Shown: positions 46,923-56,052 of the stretch, piece by piece
Position numbering within the stretch: the stretch's first letter is position 1
Layout: each line of letters begins with the position of its first letter
Assembly (NCBI RefSeq): GCF_035593265.1
Contig: NZ_CP141614.1
Location: 434,001-498,000, forward strand
Length of the DNA stretch: 64,000 nt
DNA from: Limnochorda sp. LNt
GTDB taxonomy: Bacteria; Bacillota; Limnochordia; Limnochordales; Geochordaceae
Direction of reading: 5' to 3'
Notes under the pieces: model-generated
Told to the model about the DNA's origin: nothing
Seen by the model: the letters and a program-made list of their open reading frames with translations, nothing else
Database searches by the model: none
Made by a program: the position numbers and the translations under genes

Positions 46923-48011
46923 ATGCGCGGGATGAGCCGACGCAGCTTCCTAAGGGCTTCCGCGATTGGAATCGGTTATATTCTGGGTCGAACACCCAGA
47001 GTATCCGTAGCCAGGACGAGTTGGCCCGAGCGTCCAGTGCAGGTGATTGTGCAGTACGGGGCGGGTGGTGGCGTAGATACGGTAATCCGCGCTGCCTGCG
47101 GGGTGCTTGAGCGGATCCTGGGGAGCCGGTTCGTTGTGATAAACATGCCTGGGGCAGTGGGAAGCTTAGCGAGCGCGGAGGTTTTCCGACGCCCCGCGGA
47201 TGGTTATACACTCCTCGGAGCTGGGGATTATAGCAAATCGCACAGAGTACTGGGGCTTTCCACGACCGTCCCATGGAAGGATTGGCAGTACTACAAGTTA
47301 GCAGGGTCCATTCCGGCGTGGTCCGTAAGATATGATTCTCCTTATAAGACGATAGCCGACGTCGTTGAGGACGCGTTGGCCAGACCGGGCAAGGTCCGAG
47401 TTTCCACTTCAGGTATCGGCGGTGCTTGGCATGAGGCCACACTAATTGGTCTCGGGCCGACCGGCGCGGAGTTCACTTACGTTCCGTACAGTGGAGGCGC
47501 TGAAGCGGCCTTAGCTGGCTTGCGCGGGGATGTGGAGGTAATCGCAAGCGGCGTGCACGAGGTCGTACAATTCCTGCGGGCCGATCAGTTGCGCACTCTA
47601 GCAGTATTCTCTCAACGCCCCATAGAGGTGCCGGGAGTAAGACAGCCACTTCGGACACTTGCCGAGTCTCTGCCGGGGGTTGCCGTAGGAGGACTGGACT
47701 ATCCCATGGTCTTAGGCTTCAAACGAGACGTAGATCCCTCAATACTGAAGAAGTTGGAGGTTGCACTCCAAGACGCGGTTGCAGATCCAGACTTTACTAG
47801 GGTGCTTCACGAAAGAGTGATATTCCCAGACTTTCTCAGCGGTGCTGAGGCTGATCGGGAAGCTGCCTATTATGAGTCGCTCACAGCATGGACTTTTTGG
47901 GAGCACCAATTGCCAGGTGTAAGAGTAGACCCGAGCGCCTTGGGAATTCCCAGACCGGAGAATTTCGAGCAGTGGTGGCCACCGACGGGTTATCGCCCAG
48001 CTATCCCATAA
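46923..48011 (+). CDS. tctC: Tripartite tricarboxylate transporter substrate-binding protein (TctC/Bug family)
   Basis: The product is 362 residues. The start has a twin-arginine-like motif, SRRSFLRASA, then a hydrophobic stretch, so export by Tat is likely. WPERPVQVIVQYGAGGGVDTVIRA, VVINMPGAVGSLASAEVFR and RVSTSGIGGAWHEATL are Bug-family blocks. The C-terminal part (QPLRTLAESLPGVAVGG) is also typical. It would bind a carboxylate or small polar solute for the TctAB membrane pair. tctB follows only after a 660-base stretch with a transposase relic, so the operon may be disrupted. A hairpin directly follows the gene. Confidence 0.9.
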   Translation: MRGMSRRSFLRASAIGIGYILGRTPRVSVARTSWPERPVQVIVQYGAGGGVDTVIRAACGVLERILGSRFVVINMPGAVGSLASAEVFRRPADGYTLLGAGDYSKSHRVLGLSTTVPWKDWQYYKLAGSIPAWSVRYDSPYKTIADVVEDALARPGKVRVSTSGIGGAWHEATLIGLGPTGAEFTYVPYSGGAEAALAGLRGDVEVIASGVHEVVQFLRADQLRTLAVFSQRPIEVPGVRQPLRTLAESLPGVAVGGLDYPMVLGFKRDVDPSILKKLEVALQDAVADPDFTRVLHERVIFPDFLSGAEADREAAYYESLTAWTFWEHQLPGVRVDPSALGIPRPENFEQWWPPTGYRPAIP

Positions 48012-48020
48012 TTGCGCGGC

Positions 48021-48057
48021 GCGGCGGCTTGTCGGTCCGATTACACCAAGCCGCCGC
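48021..48057 (+). terminator. 11-bp perfect hairpin after tctC
   Basis: GCGGCGGCTTG (48021-48031) pairs with CAAGCCGCCGC (48047-48057) with a 15-nt loop, nine bases after the tctC stop. No T-tract follows. It could terminate or stabilise the tctC transcript, giving more of the binding protein than of the membrane subunits. Confidence 0.45.
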
Positions 48058-48246
48058 TGCGGCGATGCCTAGTGACTCGGGCATTGCCGCAATGCTTAGG
48101 ATCTGAGTCCGGGGTGCAGAGTTGTAAGTCGGGCCTAGCTAGCACCTCCTGATAAGATCGCCGGCTGTCGAGAGAGAGGACTGACCCTCGGAGAGAGGGC
48201 GTTGCCGTGCCGACCTTCTGCCTTCCCTCCCCGCCAGGCGGTTCGC

Positions 48247-48444
48247 TCAGGTTTGTGCCGGAGCCAGGGCCAACAGCCGGCGGGCCACCGGGGTCAGGTT
48301 GTGGGCAAGCAGGCCCTCGCCGCTCCAAGTAAACGGTCGCTCGGCACCCTGATAGCGGCTGCTGTCGAGGTCAAAGAGGTCAAAGGCGTGCTTGAGGTGG
48401 GCCATGCACCCCTCCTGGCGCCTGCGCCAGCAGCAGCGTAGCAA
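48247..48444 (-). pseudogene. C-terminal fragment of a transposase
   Basis: The frame encodes HLKHAFDLFDLDSSRYQGA and FTWSGEGLLAHNLTPVARRL, a pattern typical of the end of DDE transposases. Only about 65 residues survive, with no N-terminal part. It lies between tctC and tctB, in a stretch (48058-48674) otherwise without genes. It is the relic of an insertion sequence, probably involved in the separation of tctC from tctBA. Confidence 0.65.
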
Positions 48445-48674
48445 CCACCGAAAGGCCCGGCGTCGCTCAGGAGCAGGCTCTGGACTGGGAGGCTCGGATT
48501 GGCAACTTGCTTGCCATCGGGGCGAGGGATAGCAGGGAGGTAGCGGACGTCAAGTTCTTTACCTAGCCTTCAGCACTGCGCTGACTGAGGGGTTTCGTGG
48601 AAGCAACGAAGTAGCCTCAGCGAAGACCGCGCGACGCGCGTGGCCCCGCGTCTTCAACGGGCGCTGGAAGGTAG

Positions 48675-49148
48675 GTGTGCAGAGTGCTGAGAGGGCTACT
48701 ATCCGGAGACCGGGGGATCGGTTTGGTACTAGGAGCAGGGAGCGTCCCAATTGGTCTGCATGCCATCAGAGAGTTGGGATTGGTGCATGGGAGACTGCCG
48801 GGTCCAGGACTGTTTCCCTTCATTCTCTCAGTTAGCTTACTGGCAGCATCTGCTCACTTGGCCCTTATCCGTCCTATGAAGGTAACGACGGTCGGCGGGC
48901 TAACTGCAGGTCAGCTGCGCAAACAGTTGACGGCATTGGGAGTGTATGCGGCCTTTCCTCTGCTCTTGCCCGTAGCAGGGTACATCGTGTGCACCTCAGT
49001 GTTCGTCGCGGCCTGGACACTGGCGGTAGAGCGTGAGCCGTTGAGTCGGGCTTCCCTGGCAGGCGTGGTGGCTGGACTAGCCGTCTGGCTAATCTTTGGG
49101 GTTGGCCTCCGTTATCCGTTGCCTGGTGGCTGGCTCCCAGTTCGTTAG
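48675..49148 (+). CDS. tctB: Tripartite tricarboxylate transporter small membrane subunit (TctB family)
   Basis: The product is 157 residues with about four hydrophobic segments (GIGLVLGAGSVPIGLHAI, LFPFILSVSLLAASAHLAL, ALGVYAAFPLLLPVAGYIV, GVVAGLAVWLIFGVGL). It precedes tctA by three bases. LGLVHGRLPGPGLFPFI matches the conserved loop of TctB (G.GP..FP). It starts at GTG 48675; GTG 48684 is also possible from the position of GGAAGG. It forms the membrane complex with TctA that imports the TctC ligand. Confidence 0.87.
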   Translation: MCRVLRGLLSGDRGIGLVLGAGSVPIGLHAIRELGLVHGRLPGPGLFPFILSVSLLAASAHLALIRPMKVTTVGGLTAGQLRKQLTALGVYAAFPLLLPVAGYIVCTSVFVAAWTLAVEREPLSRASLAGVVAGLAVWLIFGVGLRYPLPGGWLPVR

Positions 49149-49151
49149 GAT

Positions 49152-50690
49152 GTGGTGCCTTTGTTTGAGCTGTCGATGCTACTGAGAGGATTTGAAGTGG
49201 CCTTTCAGCCGTCGAATATCGCTTATGCCTTCTTCGGGACTTTGAGCGGAACCTTGGTGGGTGTCTTGCCGGGCTTGGACGTCCCCACGGTGCTTGCACT
49301 CCTTCTGCCTATTACGTACCAGCTACATGACCCCTTAGGCGCGGTAATTATGATGGCTGGTATCTTCTATGGTGCTTGCTTTGGAGGTTCGAGGAGCTCA
49401 ATTCTTTTTGGGATCCCTGGTGAAGCAACGTCCGCGGTTACGGCTATAGACGGGCACGCACTGGCTCGGGAAGGTAAGGCCGCGGTCGCGCTTGCCGCTG
49501 CTGTTGTTGCATCCTTTGTTGGGGGAACTCTTAGCATCGTCGCTCTAACCCTGTTGGCGCAGCCCTTAGCAAGCGTTGCGCTGCTCTTCGGTCCTCCGGA
49601 GTACTTCTCGCTTGCTCTCCTCGGGTTAACGCTGACCGTATATCTCTTGGGTGATTCCCCAACCAAGGGAATTATCATGGCTATCCTAGGCCTGTTGCTG
49701 TCTATGGTGGGCCTTGATCCAGTCTCCGGGGTGCCACGGCTCACGTTCGGCAGCGCCCATCTAATGACTGGGATCGACCTCACGGTTCTTACCTTGGGTC
49801 TGTTTGGGGTAGGTGGGCTTCTGTCGGCCGTGGAGAAGGCAGCGGGAGAACCTATTCCAATAAAGATCGCAGGCCTGGCGGCCCACTTACGGGAATTGCG
49901 AAACTCGGCGTGGGCGATGGTCCGTGGGGCGGTAGGAGGGTTCGCGGTCGGCGCACTGCCCGGAGGTGGCGCCACGTTGGCATCCATCATTTCTTACACA
50001 GTAGAAAGGCGCATGTCCAGACGCCCGGAGCGGTTCGGTAGGGGAGCCATTGAGGGCGTGGCGGCACCGGAAGCCGCCAACAACGCGGCTGCAACGTCGT
50101 CTTTCATTCCGCTCCTAACCTTGGGAATACCAGGGAACGCCTCCATCGCTATAGTTTATGCGGCCCTGCTCGTCAACGGGATCATGCCCGGACCCTACCT
50201 TGTACAAGAAGAGCCAGAGCTCTTTTGGGGTGTCATTAGCTCTATGTACCTCGGGAATCTTATGCTACTTCTGCTTAACCTCCCCCTCTCTAGTCTGTGG
50301 GCACAGATAACTCGGGTTCCACTCAAGTACCTTGCGCCAGCGGTCGGAGTTCTAACCTTGCTCGGAGCGTATAGCGTTAACAACTTTGTTAACGATATCT
50401 GGGTGATGCTAGCGATCGGGGTCGTGGCTTACGTGGCACGGCGACACGGATTCGAACCAGGCCCATTGCTCCTAGCTTTCGTCCTTGGACCTATCCTCGA
50501 GCGATCTCTTCGTCAGTCGCTTATATTGAGCCATGGTTCGCCCATTATCTTTGTGGACCGCCCGATTTCTGGAACCCTACTGCTTTTGGTCGCAGTCGCA
50601 CTGTTCGGCAGAAGCCTAACGTGGGCTGCGAAAAGGGTCGTTGAGCTGTGCCGACGTAGACAGAACACTGCCGCCCGGCTTAGCCGGTAA
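49152..50690 (+). CDS. tctA: Tripartite tricarboxylate transporter large membrane subunit (TctA family)
   Basis: The product is 512 residues with 11-12 hydrophobic segments. GTLVGVLPGLDVPTVLALLLP is the first TctA signature (G-x-x-x-G-x-x-PG). The mirrored second copy appears at GGFAVGALPGGGATLASIISY, followed by EGVAAPEAANNAAATSSFIPLLTLGIPG, a family hallmark. It starts at GTG 49152. It is the last intact gene of the low-GC island. With TctB and TctC it makes a secondary, cation-coupled uptake system. The cargo is unknown but probably feeds the DUF1989/nitrilase enzymes. Confidence 0.95.
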   Translation: MVPLFELSMLLRGFEVAFQPSNIAYAFFGTLSGTLVGVLPGLDVPTVLALLLPITYQLHDPLGAVIMMAGIFYGACFGGSRSSILFGIPGEATSAVTAIDGHALAREGKAAVALAAAVVASFVGGTLSIVALTLLAQPLASVALLFGPPEYFSLALLGLTLTVYLLGDSPTKGIIMAILGLLLSMVGLDPVSGVPRLTFGSAHLMTGIDLTVLTLGLFGVGGLLSAVEKAAGEPIPIKIAGLAAHLRELRNSAWAMVRGAVGGFAVGALPGGGATLASIISYTVERRMSRRPERFGRGAIEGVAAPEAANNAAATSSFIPLLTLGIPGNASIAIVYAALLVNGIMPGPYLVQEEPELFWGVISSMYLGNLMLLLLNLPLSSLWAQITRVPLKYLAPAVGVLTLLGAYSVNNFVNDIWVMLAIGVVAYVARRHGFEPGPLLLAFVLGPILERSLRQSLILSHGSPIIFVDRPISGTLLLLVAVALFGRSLTWAAKRVVELCRRRQNTAARLSR

Positions 50691-50763
50691 CGGAAGTTGA
50701 TGCCAGGTGGATACGAGGTATGGCTGGTTTCCGTCGCCCTGCGGTTCACGGATACCGGGCCGA

Positions 50764-51119
50764 GTGTGCCAACTCTACCCCGAGCTGATCAAAGGTTGCC
50801 GCAACCGGGGGGTCAGCTCTCCACGGGCGAGTAGCAGATGCTGGCCATCGCCCGGGCTCTGGTCACCAATCCGGACACGCTGCTCATGGATGAGCCCTCC
50901 GAGGGGCTGTCGCCGCTCCTGGTCAAGGAGATAGGGCGGGTCATCCGCGAGCTCAAGGCATCCGGCCTGTCGGTGCTGCTGGTGGAGCAGAGCCTCCCCA
51001 TGGCCCTCTCGGTGGCCGACCGGGTCTACGTCATGAGCACCGGGACCGTCGTCTGGGAGGGCACGCCCGCGCAACTGGAAGCCGATCCGTCCGTCAAGGC
51101 CCGCTTTCTCGGGGTCTAG
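50764..51119 (+). pseudogene. livF: livF remnant (branched-chain amino-acid ABC transporter ATPase)
   Basis: The C-terminal half of a LivF-type ATPase is recognisable: MLAIARALVTNPDTLLMDEP (Walker B region), SVLLVEQ and ADRVYVMSTGTVVWEG. Upstream, the signature region reads LSTGE-stop-QM where LSGGEQQM is expected (TAG in place of a Gln codon). The preceding VCQLYPELIKG lies in another frame. The N-terminal half with the Walker A loop is absent, replaced by the edge of the low-GC island. The gene is dead. The intact binding protein at 52943 may be an orphan of the same transporter. Confidence 0.88.
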
Positions 51120-51140
51120 GCTGAGAGGAGAGCGGTCAAG

Positions 51141-52900
51141 TTGGAGGCGGGACGATATCGCGAGCGCACGGCCGTCGTGGAGGGGATGGTCATCGAGTAC
51201 GACGTCCCCGTCCCCATGGACGACGGCGTCGTGTTGAGGGCCGACGTCTTTCGCCCCGCCGGCGACGGGCGCCACCCCGTGCTGCTGAGTTACGGCCCTT
51301 ACGGCAAGGGGCTGCCCTTCCAACTGGGCTACCGCCACCAGTGGCGGGCTCTGGTCAGCGCCTTCCCCCAGGTGGCCGACGGGTCGAGCTGCCGCTTCCA
51401 GAACTGGGAGGTGGTCGACCCCGAGCGCTGGGTACCCGAGGGGTACGTCTGCGTGCGGGTCGACTCGCGGGGGGCCGGCCGATCGCCAGGCGTGCTCGAC
51501 ATCTTCTCGCCGAGGGAGACGCGGGATCTGTACCAGTGCATCGAGTGGGCGGCGCGCCAGCCCTGGAGCAACGGGCGAGTCGGCCTGAGCGGCATCTCCT
51601 TCTACGCCATCAACCAGTGGCTCGTCGCCGGCCTGCAGCCCCCGCACCTGGCCGCCATGTGCGCGTGGGAGGGGGCCGCGGACTTCTACCGGGACTGGGC
51701 ACGCCATGGTGGCATCCTGTGCACCTTCACGGACTCGTGGTTTCGGGGTCAGGTGCTGCCGGTACAGCACGGGGTGGGACGTCGAGGTTTCGTCGACCCG
51801 CTGACCGGGGATCTCGTCGCCGGCCCCGAGACGTTGCCAGAACACGAGCTGGCCCTCAACCGGGTCGACACGTTCCAGGAGACCCGCCGGCGCGAGCTCG
51901 ACGACGATTGGTATCGCGAGCGATCGGCAAACTGGTCCAGGGTGACGGTTCCGTTCCTGTCGGCGGGCAACTGGGGCGGCCACGGACTGCACCTGCGCGG
52001 CAACGTGGAGGCCTTCGTACGGGCGGCCTCCAGGCAGAAGTGGCTCGAGATCCACGGCCTGGAGCACTGGACGCACTACTACACACGCTACGGCTTCGAG
52101 CTGCAGAAGCGCTTCTTCGACCACTTCCTCAAGGGCGTCGACAACGGGTGGGACCGTGAGGCTCGGGTACTCCTCAACGTACGGCACGTCGATGGCTTCG
52201 AGCTCCGCCGCGAGCAGGAGTGGCCCCTGGCGCGCACCCGATGGACCCGCCTCTACCTGGACCCGACGGCCGGGACGCTGTCAGCGGCTCCTCCCCCGAC
52301 CCGGCACGGCGCCTCGTACCGAGCCCTCGAAGGAGGGCTCACGTTCCGAACCGGGCCCTTCACCGAGGTGACCGAGATCACGGGTCCCTTGGCGGCCAGG
52401 CTCTACATCGCGTCCACCACGGCCGACGCGGACATCTTCCTGGTGGTGCGGCTCTTCGACCCGAAGGGGAGGAGGTGACCTTCGCCGGAGCGGTGGAGCC
52501 GAGAGCACCGATCGCGCAGGGATGGTTGCGAGCCTCGCACCGCAAGCTGGATCCGACCCTCAGTACCCCCTACCGGCCCTACCACACCCACGACGAGATC
52601 CAGCCCCTGGTGCCGGGCGAGGTGTACGCCGTGGACGTCGAGATCTGGCCCACGTCCATCGTGGTCCCCCGGGGGTACACGCTGACACTCACCATCCAGG
52701 GGCACGACTTCGAGCGCGATCGGGCGACGCCCGGCGTGGGGCCTTGGGGAGCGTTTCGCGGGTCGGGCCCCTTCGTCCACGACGACCCGTGGGATCGCCG
52801 ACCCGAGCTCTACGGTGGGCAGGTCACGGTCTACGGGGGTGGGGACACCCCCTCCTACTTGCTGGTGCCCATCATCCCTGCGCAGGCGACCTCGCCGTGA
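51141..52900 (+). pseudogene. CocE/NonD-family hydrolase, single frameshift
   Basis: The first frame (51141-52478) encodes VPMDDGVVLRADVFRPAG, YGPYGKG and the nucleophile region GRVGLSGISFYAINQ of CocE/NonD (X-Pro dipeptidyl peptidase S15-type) hydrolases. It ends RLFDPKGRR-stop. The expected continuation EEVTFAGAVEPRAPIAQGW follows in another frame up to 52900, including the C-terminal jelly-roll region. A missing G in the run near 52467-52472 explains the break. The rebuilt protein has about 586 residues, normal length. Either it is a recent pseudogene or the base was lost in sequencing. The intact enzyme would hydrolyse esters or amides. It starts at TTG after GAGAGGAGAG. Confidence 0.85.
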
Positions 52901-52942
52901 GGGCATGACCCGGAGATGCGACTCCGGAGGGGAGGCAAGACG

Positions 52943-54208
52943 ATGTCTCGAGCCAGGAGGTGCGGCTCACCACGCTGGCAGGCTCTTTCGGCTCTCTTGC
53001 TGGGGCTGGTGCTCGTCGCCGGCACGTGCCGGGGGGGAGCGGCCCAGTCGGCCTCAGCGATCCGCATCGGGCTGCTGGTGCCCCTGACCGGCGTTTTCGC
53101 GCAAAACGGCCAGGACATGCGCGAGGGATTCACGCTCTTCCTCGACGAGGTCGGCGGCCAGCTGGCCGGGCGGCCCGTGCAGCTCATCGTGGAGGATACC
53201 CAGGGCACACCGGCGGTGGCTCTCACCAAGGCTCGCAAGCTGGTGGAGCAGGACCGGGTCCACCTGCTGATGGGGCCCCTATCGGCCGCCGAGGGCTACG
53301 CCCTGGCTGACTACATCACCCAAAACCAGGTGGTCTCCATCTATCCCATCGTCTCCTCCGATGACCTGACCCAGCGCCAACGCAGCCGCTACATCGTACG
53401 CACCGGGTGGTCCTCGAGCCAGGTGACGCATCCCTTCGGCGGGTGGGTGTACGAGCACCTGGGGTACCGGCGGGTGGCGACCATCGCCTACGACTTCGCC
53501 TTCGGCCACGAGGTGGTGGGCGGATTCCACCAGACCTTCGAGGAGGCCGGGGGGCGGGTGGTGCTCAAGCTCTGGCCGCCCATCGGCGCCCCTGACTACG
53601 CTCCGTACCTGAGCCAGCTCGCCAGCGCCGACATCGACGCCGTCTTCGCGGTCTTCTCGGGCGGGGATGCGTTGCGATTCGTCTCCCAGTACCAGCAGTT
53701 CGGGTTGAAGGATCGGCTGCCCCTCATCGGCGGGGGCACCCTCACCGACGAGCACGTGCTGCGTAGCATGGGTGATGAGGCCTTCGGCGTGGTGACGGCG
53801 CTTCATTACAGCGCCGCCCTGCAGACGCCCCAAAACCAGCGGTTCGCATCCGAGTACGAGCGGCGGTTCGGGCGGGTGCCCTCCTACTACTCCGAGGGCA
53901 CCTATACGGCTGGGCTCTTCCTCAAGGCCGCCCTGGAGGCCACCGGCGGGCAGGTCGAGGACAAGGAGAGCCTGCTGGCCGCGCTGCTGCAAGTCTCCGT
54001 CGACGCGCCCCGGGGGCCGGTGCGGCTCGACGCCTATCAAAACCCCGTTCAAAACGTCTACGTGCGGCGAGTCGAGCGGGTAGGCGGGCGGCTGCAAAAC
54101 ACCGTCATCGACACCTTCCCGTCGGTCTCCCAGTTCTGGACCTATGACCCCGCGTGGTTCCTGTCGAGGCCGGTCTACTCCCGGGAGTTCCCGCCCGTGC
54201 GACCGTAA
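52943..54208 (+). CDS. ABC transporter substrate-binding protein, branched-chain amino-acid type (LivJ-like)
   Basis: The product is 421 residues. A signal peptide with basic n-region (RARRCGSPRW) and hydrophobic core (ALSALLLGLVLVAGTC) is present. IRIGLLVPLTGVFAQNGQDMREG and VLIVEDTQG-like QLIVEDTQGTPAVALTKARKL are Peripla_BP_6 hallmarks. This class binds amino acids, amides, urea or aromatic acids. No intact permease or ATPase gene is nearby: the livF upstream is a fragment. It could work with subunits encoded elsewhere. It begins a same-strand series of catabolic genes. Confidence 0.92.
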   Translation: MSRARRCGSPRWQALSALLLGLVLVAGTCRGGAAQSASAIRIGLLVPLTGVFAQNGQDMREGFTLFLDEVGGQLAGRPVQLIVEDTQGTPAVALTKARKLVEQDRVHLLMGPLSAAEGYALADYITQNQVVSIYPIVSSDDLTQRQRSRYIVRTGWSSSQVTHPFGGWVYEHLGYRRVATIAYDFAFGHEVVGGFHQTFEEAGGRVVLKLWPPIGAPDYAPYLSQLASADIDAVFAVFSGGDALRFVSQYQQFGLKDRLPLIGGGTLTDEHVLRSMGDEAFGVVTALHYSAALQTPQNQRFASEYERRFGRVPSYYSEGTYTAGLFLKAALEATGGQVEDKESLLAALLQVSVDAPRGPVRLDAYQNPVQNVYVRRVERVGGRLQNTVIDTFPSVSQFWTYDPAWFLSRPVYSREFPPVRP

Positions 54209-54225
54209 GGGAGAGGGGATGCGGC

Positions 54226-55260
54226 GTGCTGGTCGACGTCCACGCCCATGCGGTCCCACCGGAGGTGGTCGCCCGGCTGACGAGGCACGGCCCCCGGGTC
54301 GGTGTCGAGGTCGTGCGGCGGGCCGGGGAGACCTGGTTCGACCACCGCCAGGGTTACCGGTATCCCGTGGGGCCTGCCTTCACCTCCGTGGATACGATCC
54401 TGAGCCGCATGGACAGGGCCCGCCTCGACCACCGGATCCTGTCCATCCCCCCCACCCTCTTCTTCTACGACCTTCCAGGCGGCGAAGCGGCCGAGCTCTG
54501 CTCGGCCATCAACGACGCGCTGGTGGCCTTCGCGAACCGGGGAGGCGGGCGCCTCTGGGCCTTCATCACGGTGCCGTTGCAGGAGCCGCTGGCGGCGGCC
54601 CGGGAGGTGGAGCGATCGGCTTCGCATCCGGTGGTCAAGGGGGTGGAGATCGGGACGGACGCCGGGGGGCGGGCCCTCGACGACCAGGCGCTGGCCCCCT
54701 TCTTCCAGGCCTGCGAGCAGGCGGGACTCCCGGTCTTCCTGCATCCCTACTACCTCGGCCCCAAGCCGGGCCTCGAGCCGTACTACCTCACCAACTCCAT
54801 CGGCAATCCCCTGGAGACCACCATCGCCATCGCCCGGCTCATCCACGGGGGCGTCCTGGAGCGTCACCCCCAGCTCCGGGTGGTGCTGGCCCACGGGGGA
54901 GGCTTCTTCCCGTACCAGCTAGGGCGCCTGGAGCACGCCTTCGCGGTGCGGCCTGAGCCGTCCGCGACGTGCGACCGGCCACCCTCGGCCTACCACGATC
55001 GCATCTACTACGACTCGGTGCTCCACCTGCCGGCCGCACTGCGCTACCTGGTCGAGGTGGCCGGAGCGGATCACGTGCTGATGGGTAGCGACGACCCCTT
55101 CGACATGGGGACCGAGGACCCTGCGGCCCTGGTGGAGGCGGCCCGGCTGGAGCCTGACGCCCGAGAGGCGGTGCTCGGGCAGAGCGCGATCCGGCTCCTC
55201 GGGCTCACGCCCGCCGGGCGAGTCGCCGACGGCCGCGGGAGAGCCGGTGAAACCGGATGA
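54226..55260 (+). CDS. Amidohydrolase-2 family (ACMSD-like) metallohydrolase
   Basis: The product is 344 residues. The metal site is visible: VDVHAHAVP (HxH) at the N-terminus, FLHPYYLGP (His) mid-way, VLAHGGGFFPYQLGR (His) and MGSDDPFDMG (Asp). This is the ACMSD or decarboxylase branch of the amidohydrolase superfamily, which includes non-oxidative decarboxylases and hydrolases of aromatic or heterocyclic acids. The start at GTG 54226 follows GGGAGAGGGG; the open frame upstream overlaps the binding-protein gene. Its stop overlaps the next start (ATGA). Confidence 0.88.
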   Translation: MLVDVHAHAVPPEVVARLTRHGPRVGVEVVRRAGETWFDHRQGYRYPVGPAFTSVDTILSRMDRARLDHRILSIPPTLFFYDLPGGEAAELCSAINDALVAFANRGGGRLWAFITVPLQEPLAAAREVERSASHPVVKGVEIGTDAGGRALDDQALAPFFQACEQAGLPVFLHPYYLGPKPGLEPYYLTNSIGNPLETTIAIARLIHGGVLERHPQLRVVLAHGGGFFPYQLGRLEHAFAVRPEPSATCDRPPSAYHDRIYYDSVLHLPAALRYLVEVAGADHVLMGSDDPFDMGTEDPAALVEAARLEPDAREAVLGQSAIRLLGLTPAGRVADGRGRAGETG

Positions 55261-56042
55261 GCGGACGACGAACGACAGGTGGTGCAACGGCAATGCAAGC
55301 TGCTGACCGACGGGTACGGCTGGTGGATCGGAGCGACCTGGTGGGGGCGTTGCGTGAGAGGCTGGTGGTGGACCCCGCGACCACCGCAGTCCTGGCTGTC
55401 GACGTCCATCGGGGCCATCTGGACCCGGCGGTCGCGACCATGCCCGTGGACCCGCTCCGAGCCGGTCGGGTGGTGGAGGCGCTGCAGCGTCTCTTCTCGC
55501 TGGCGCGGCGGGTCGGGATCCCCATCGTCTACGTCACCATGAACCATCGGACCCTTCCTCACCCGGGCGCCGAGAGCATGAGCAATCCCTTCTGGCGCGC
55601 AGTGGAGGACGCCCGTCAGAGCCTCACCCCCGGGCGTCGCAGCACCATCAAGGGACACAACCTCGAAGGGTCGTCCCAGACCGAGTTCCTTCCCCAAATC
55701 GCCCCGCAGCCGGGCGACTACCGCATCGACAACAAGAAGCGCCTCTCCGCCTTCTACGGGACGGACCTCGAGATCCTGCTGAGGATCCTGCGGGTGGAGA
55801 CGACCATCGTCGTCGGCATCAACACCAACACGTGCGTTCTGTGCACCTGCTTCGAGGCGTTCAACAGGGACTTGCGCGTCGTGGTGGTGCCGGAGTGTGT
55901 CGACAGCATGTACGGCGAGGACCTGCACGTCCTGGGCCTGGAGAACGTCAGCCGGTGCCTGGGCTGGGTCGTCCCCCTCGACGAGCTGGAGAGTCTGCTG
56001 ACGCGGCATGCAGCGACTCGGGTCGCACGAGGAGGGGCGTGA
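55257..56042 (+). CDS. Isochorismatase-family cysteine hydrolase
   Basis: The product is 261 residues. TAVLAVDVHRGHL supplies the catalytic Asp, RIDNKKRLSAFYGTDL the Lys, and VVGINTNTCVLCTCFEA the Cys nucleophile following the cis-peptide region. The family includes N-carbamoylsarcosine, nicotinamide, biuret and N-carbamoyl amidohydrolases. Its neighbours are a dihydropyrimidinase-like enzyme and an ACMSD-like enzyme, so hydrolysis of an N-carbamoyl or amide intermediate is plausible. It overlaps the preceding gene by four bases. An internal ATG at 55293 is an alternative start. Confidence 0.88.
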   Translation: MSGRRTTGGATAMQAADRRVRLVDRSDLVGALRERLVVDPATTAVLAVDVHRGHLDPAVATMPVDPLRAGRVVEALQRLFSLARRVGIPIVYVTMNHRTLPHPGAESMSNPFWRAVEDARQSLTPGRRSTIKGHNLEGSSQTEFLPQIAPQPGDYRIDNKKRLSAFYGTDLEILLRILRVETTIVVGINTNTCVLCTCFEAFNRDLRVVVVPECVDSMYGEDLHVLGLENVSRCLGWVVPLDELESLLTRHAATRVARGGA

Positions 56043-56052
56043 GTCCAGGGCC

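Larger units (their letters stand above)
42414..50700. other. Lower-GC genomic island, probably acquired by transfer
   Basis: Base composition drops sharply after the M24 gene (for example near 45120 and 46080, which are close to or below 50% G+C by eye) and rises again near 50700. Codon choice changes accordingly: AT-ending codons are common here and rare outside. The block carries cupins, a nitrilase-family enzyme, an RHH-like protein, two DUF1989 proteins and tctCBA, all on the + strand, plus a transposase fragment. Its right edge meets a truncated livF. No integrase, tRNA gene or flanking direct repeat was found, so the transfer mechanism is unknown. Confidence 0.8.

Noticed and set aside
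42414-50700. The low-GC island as an integrative element with attachment sites
   Set aside because: No integrase, tRNA gene or flanking direct repeats were found, so it is reported only as a compositional island.
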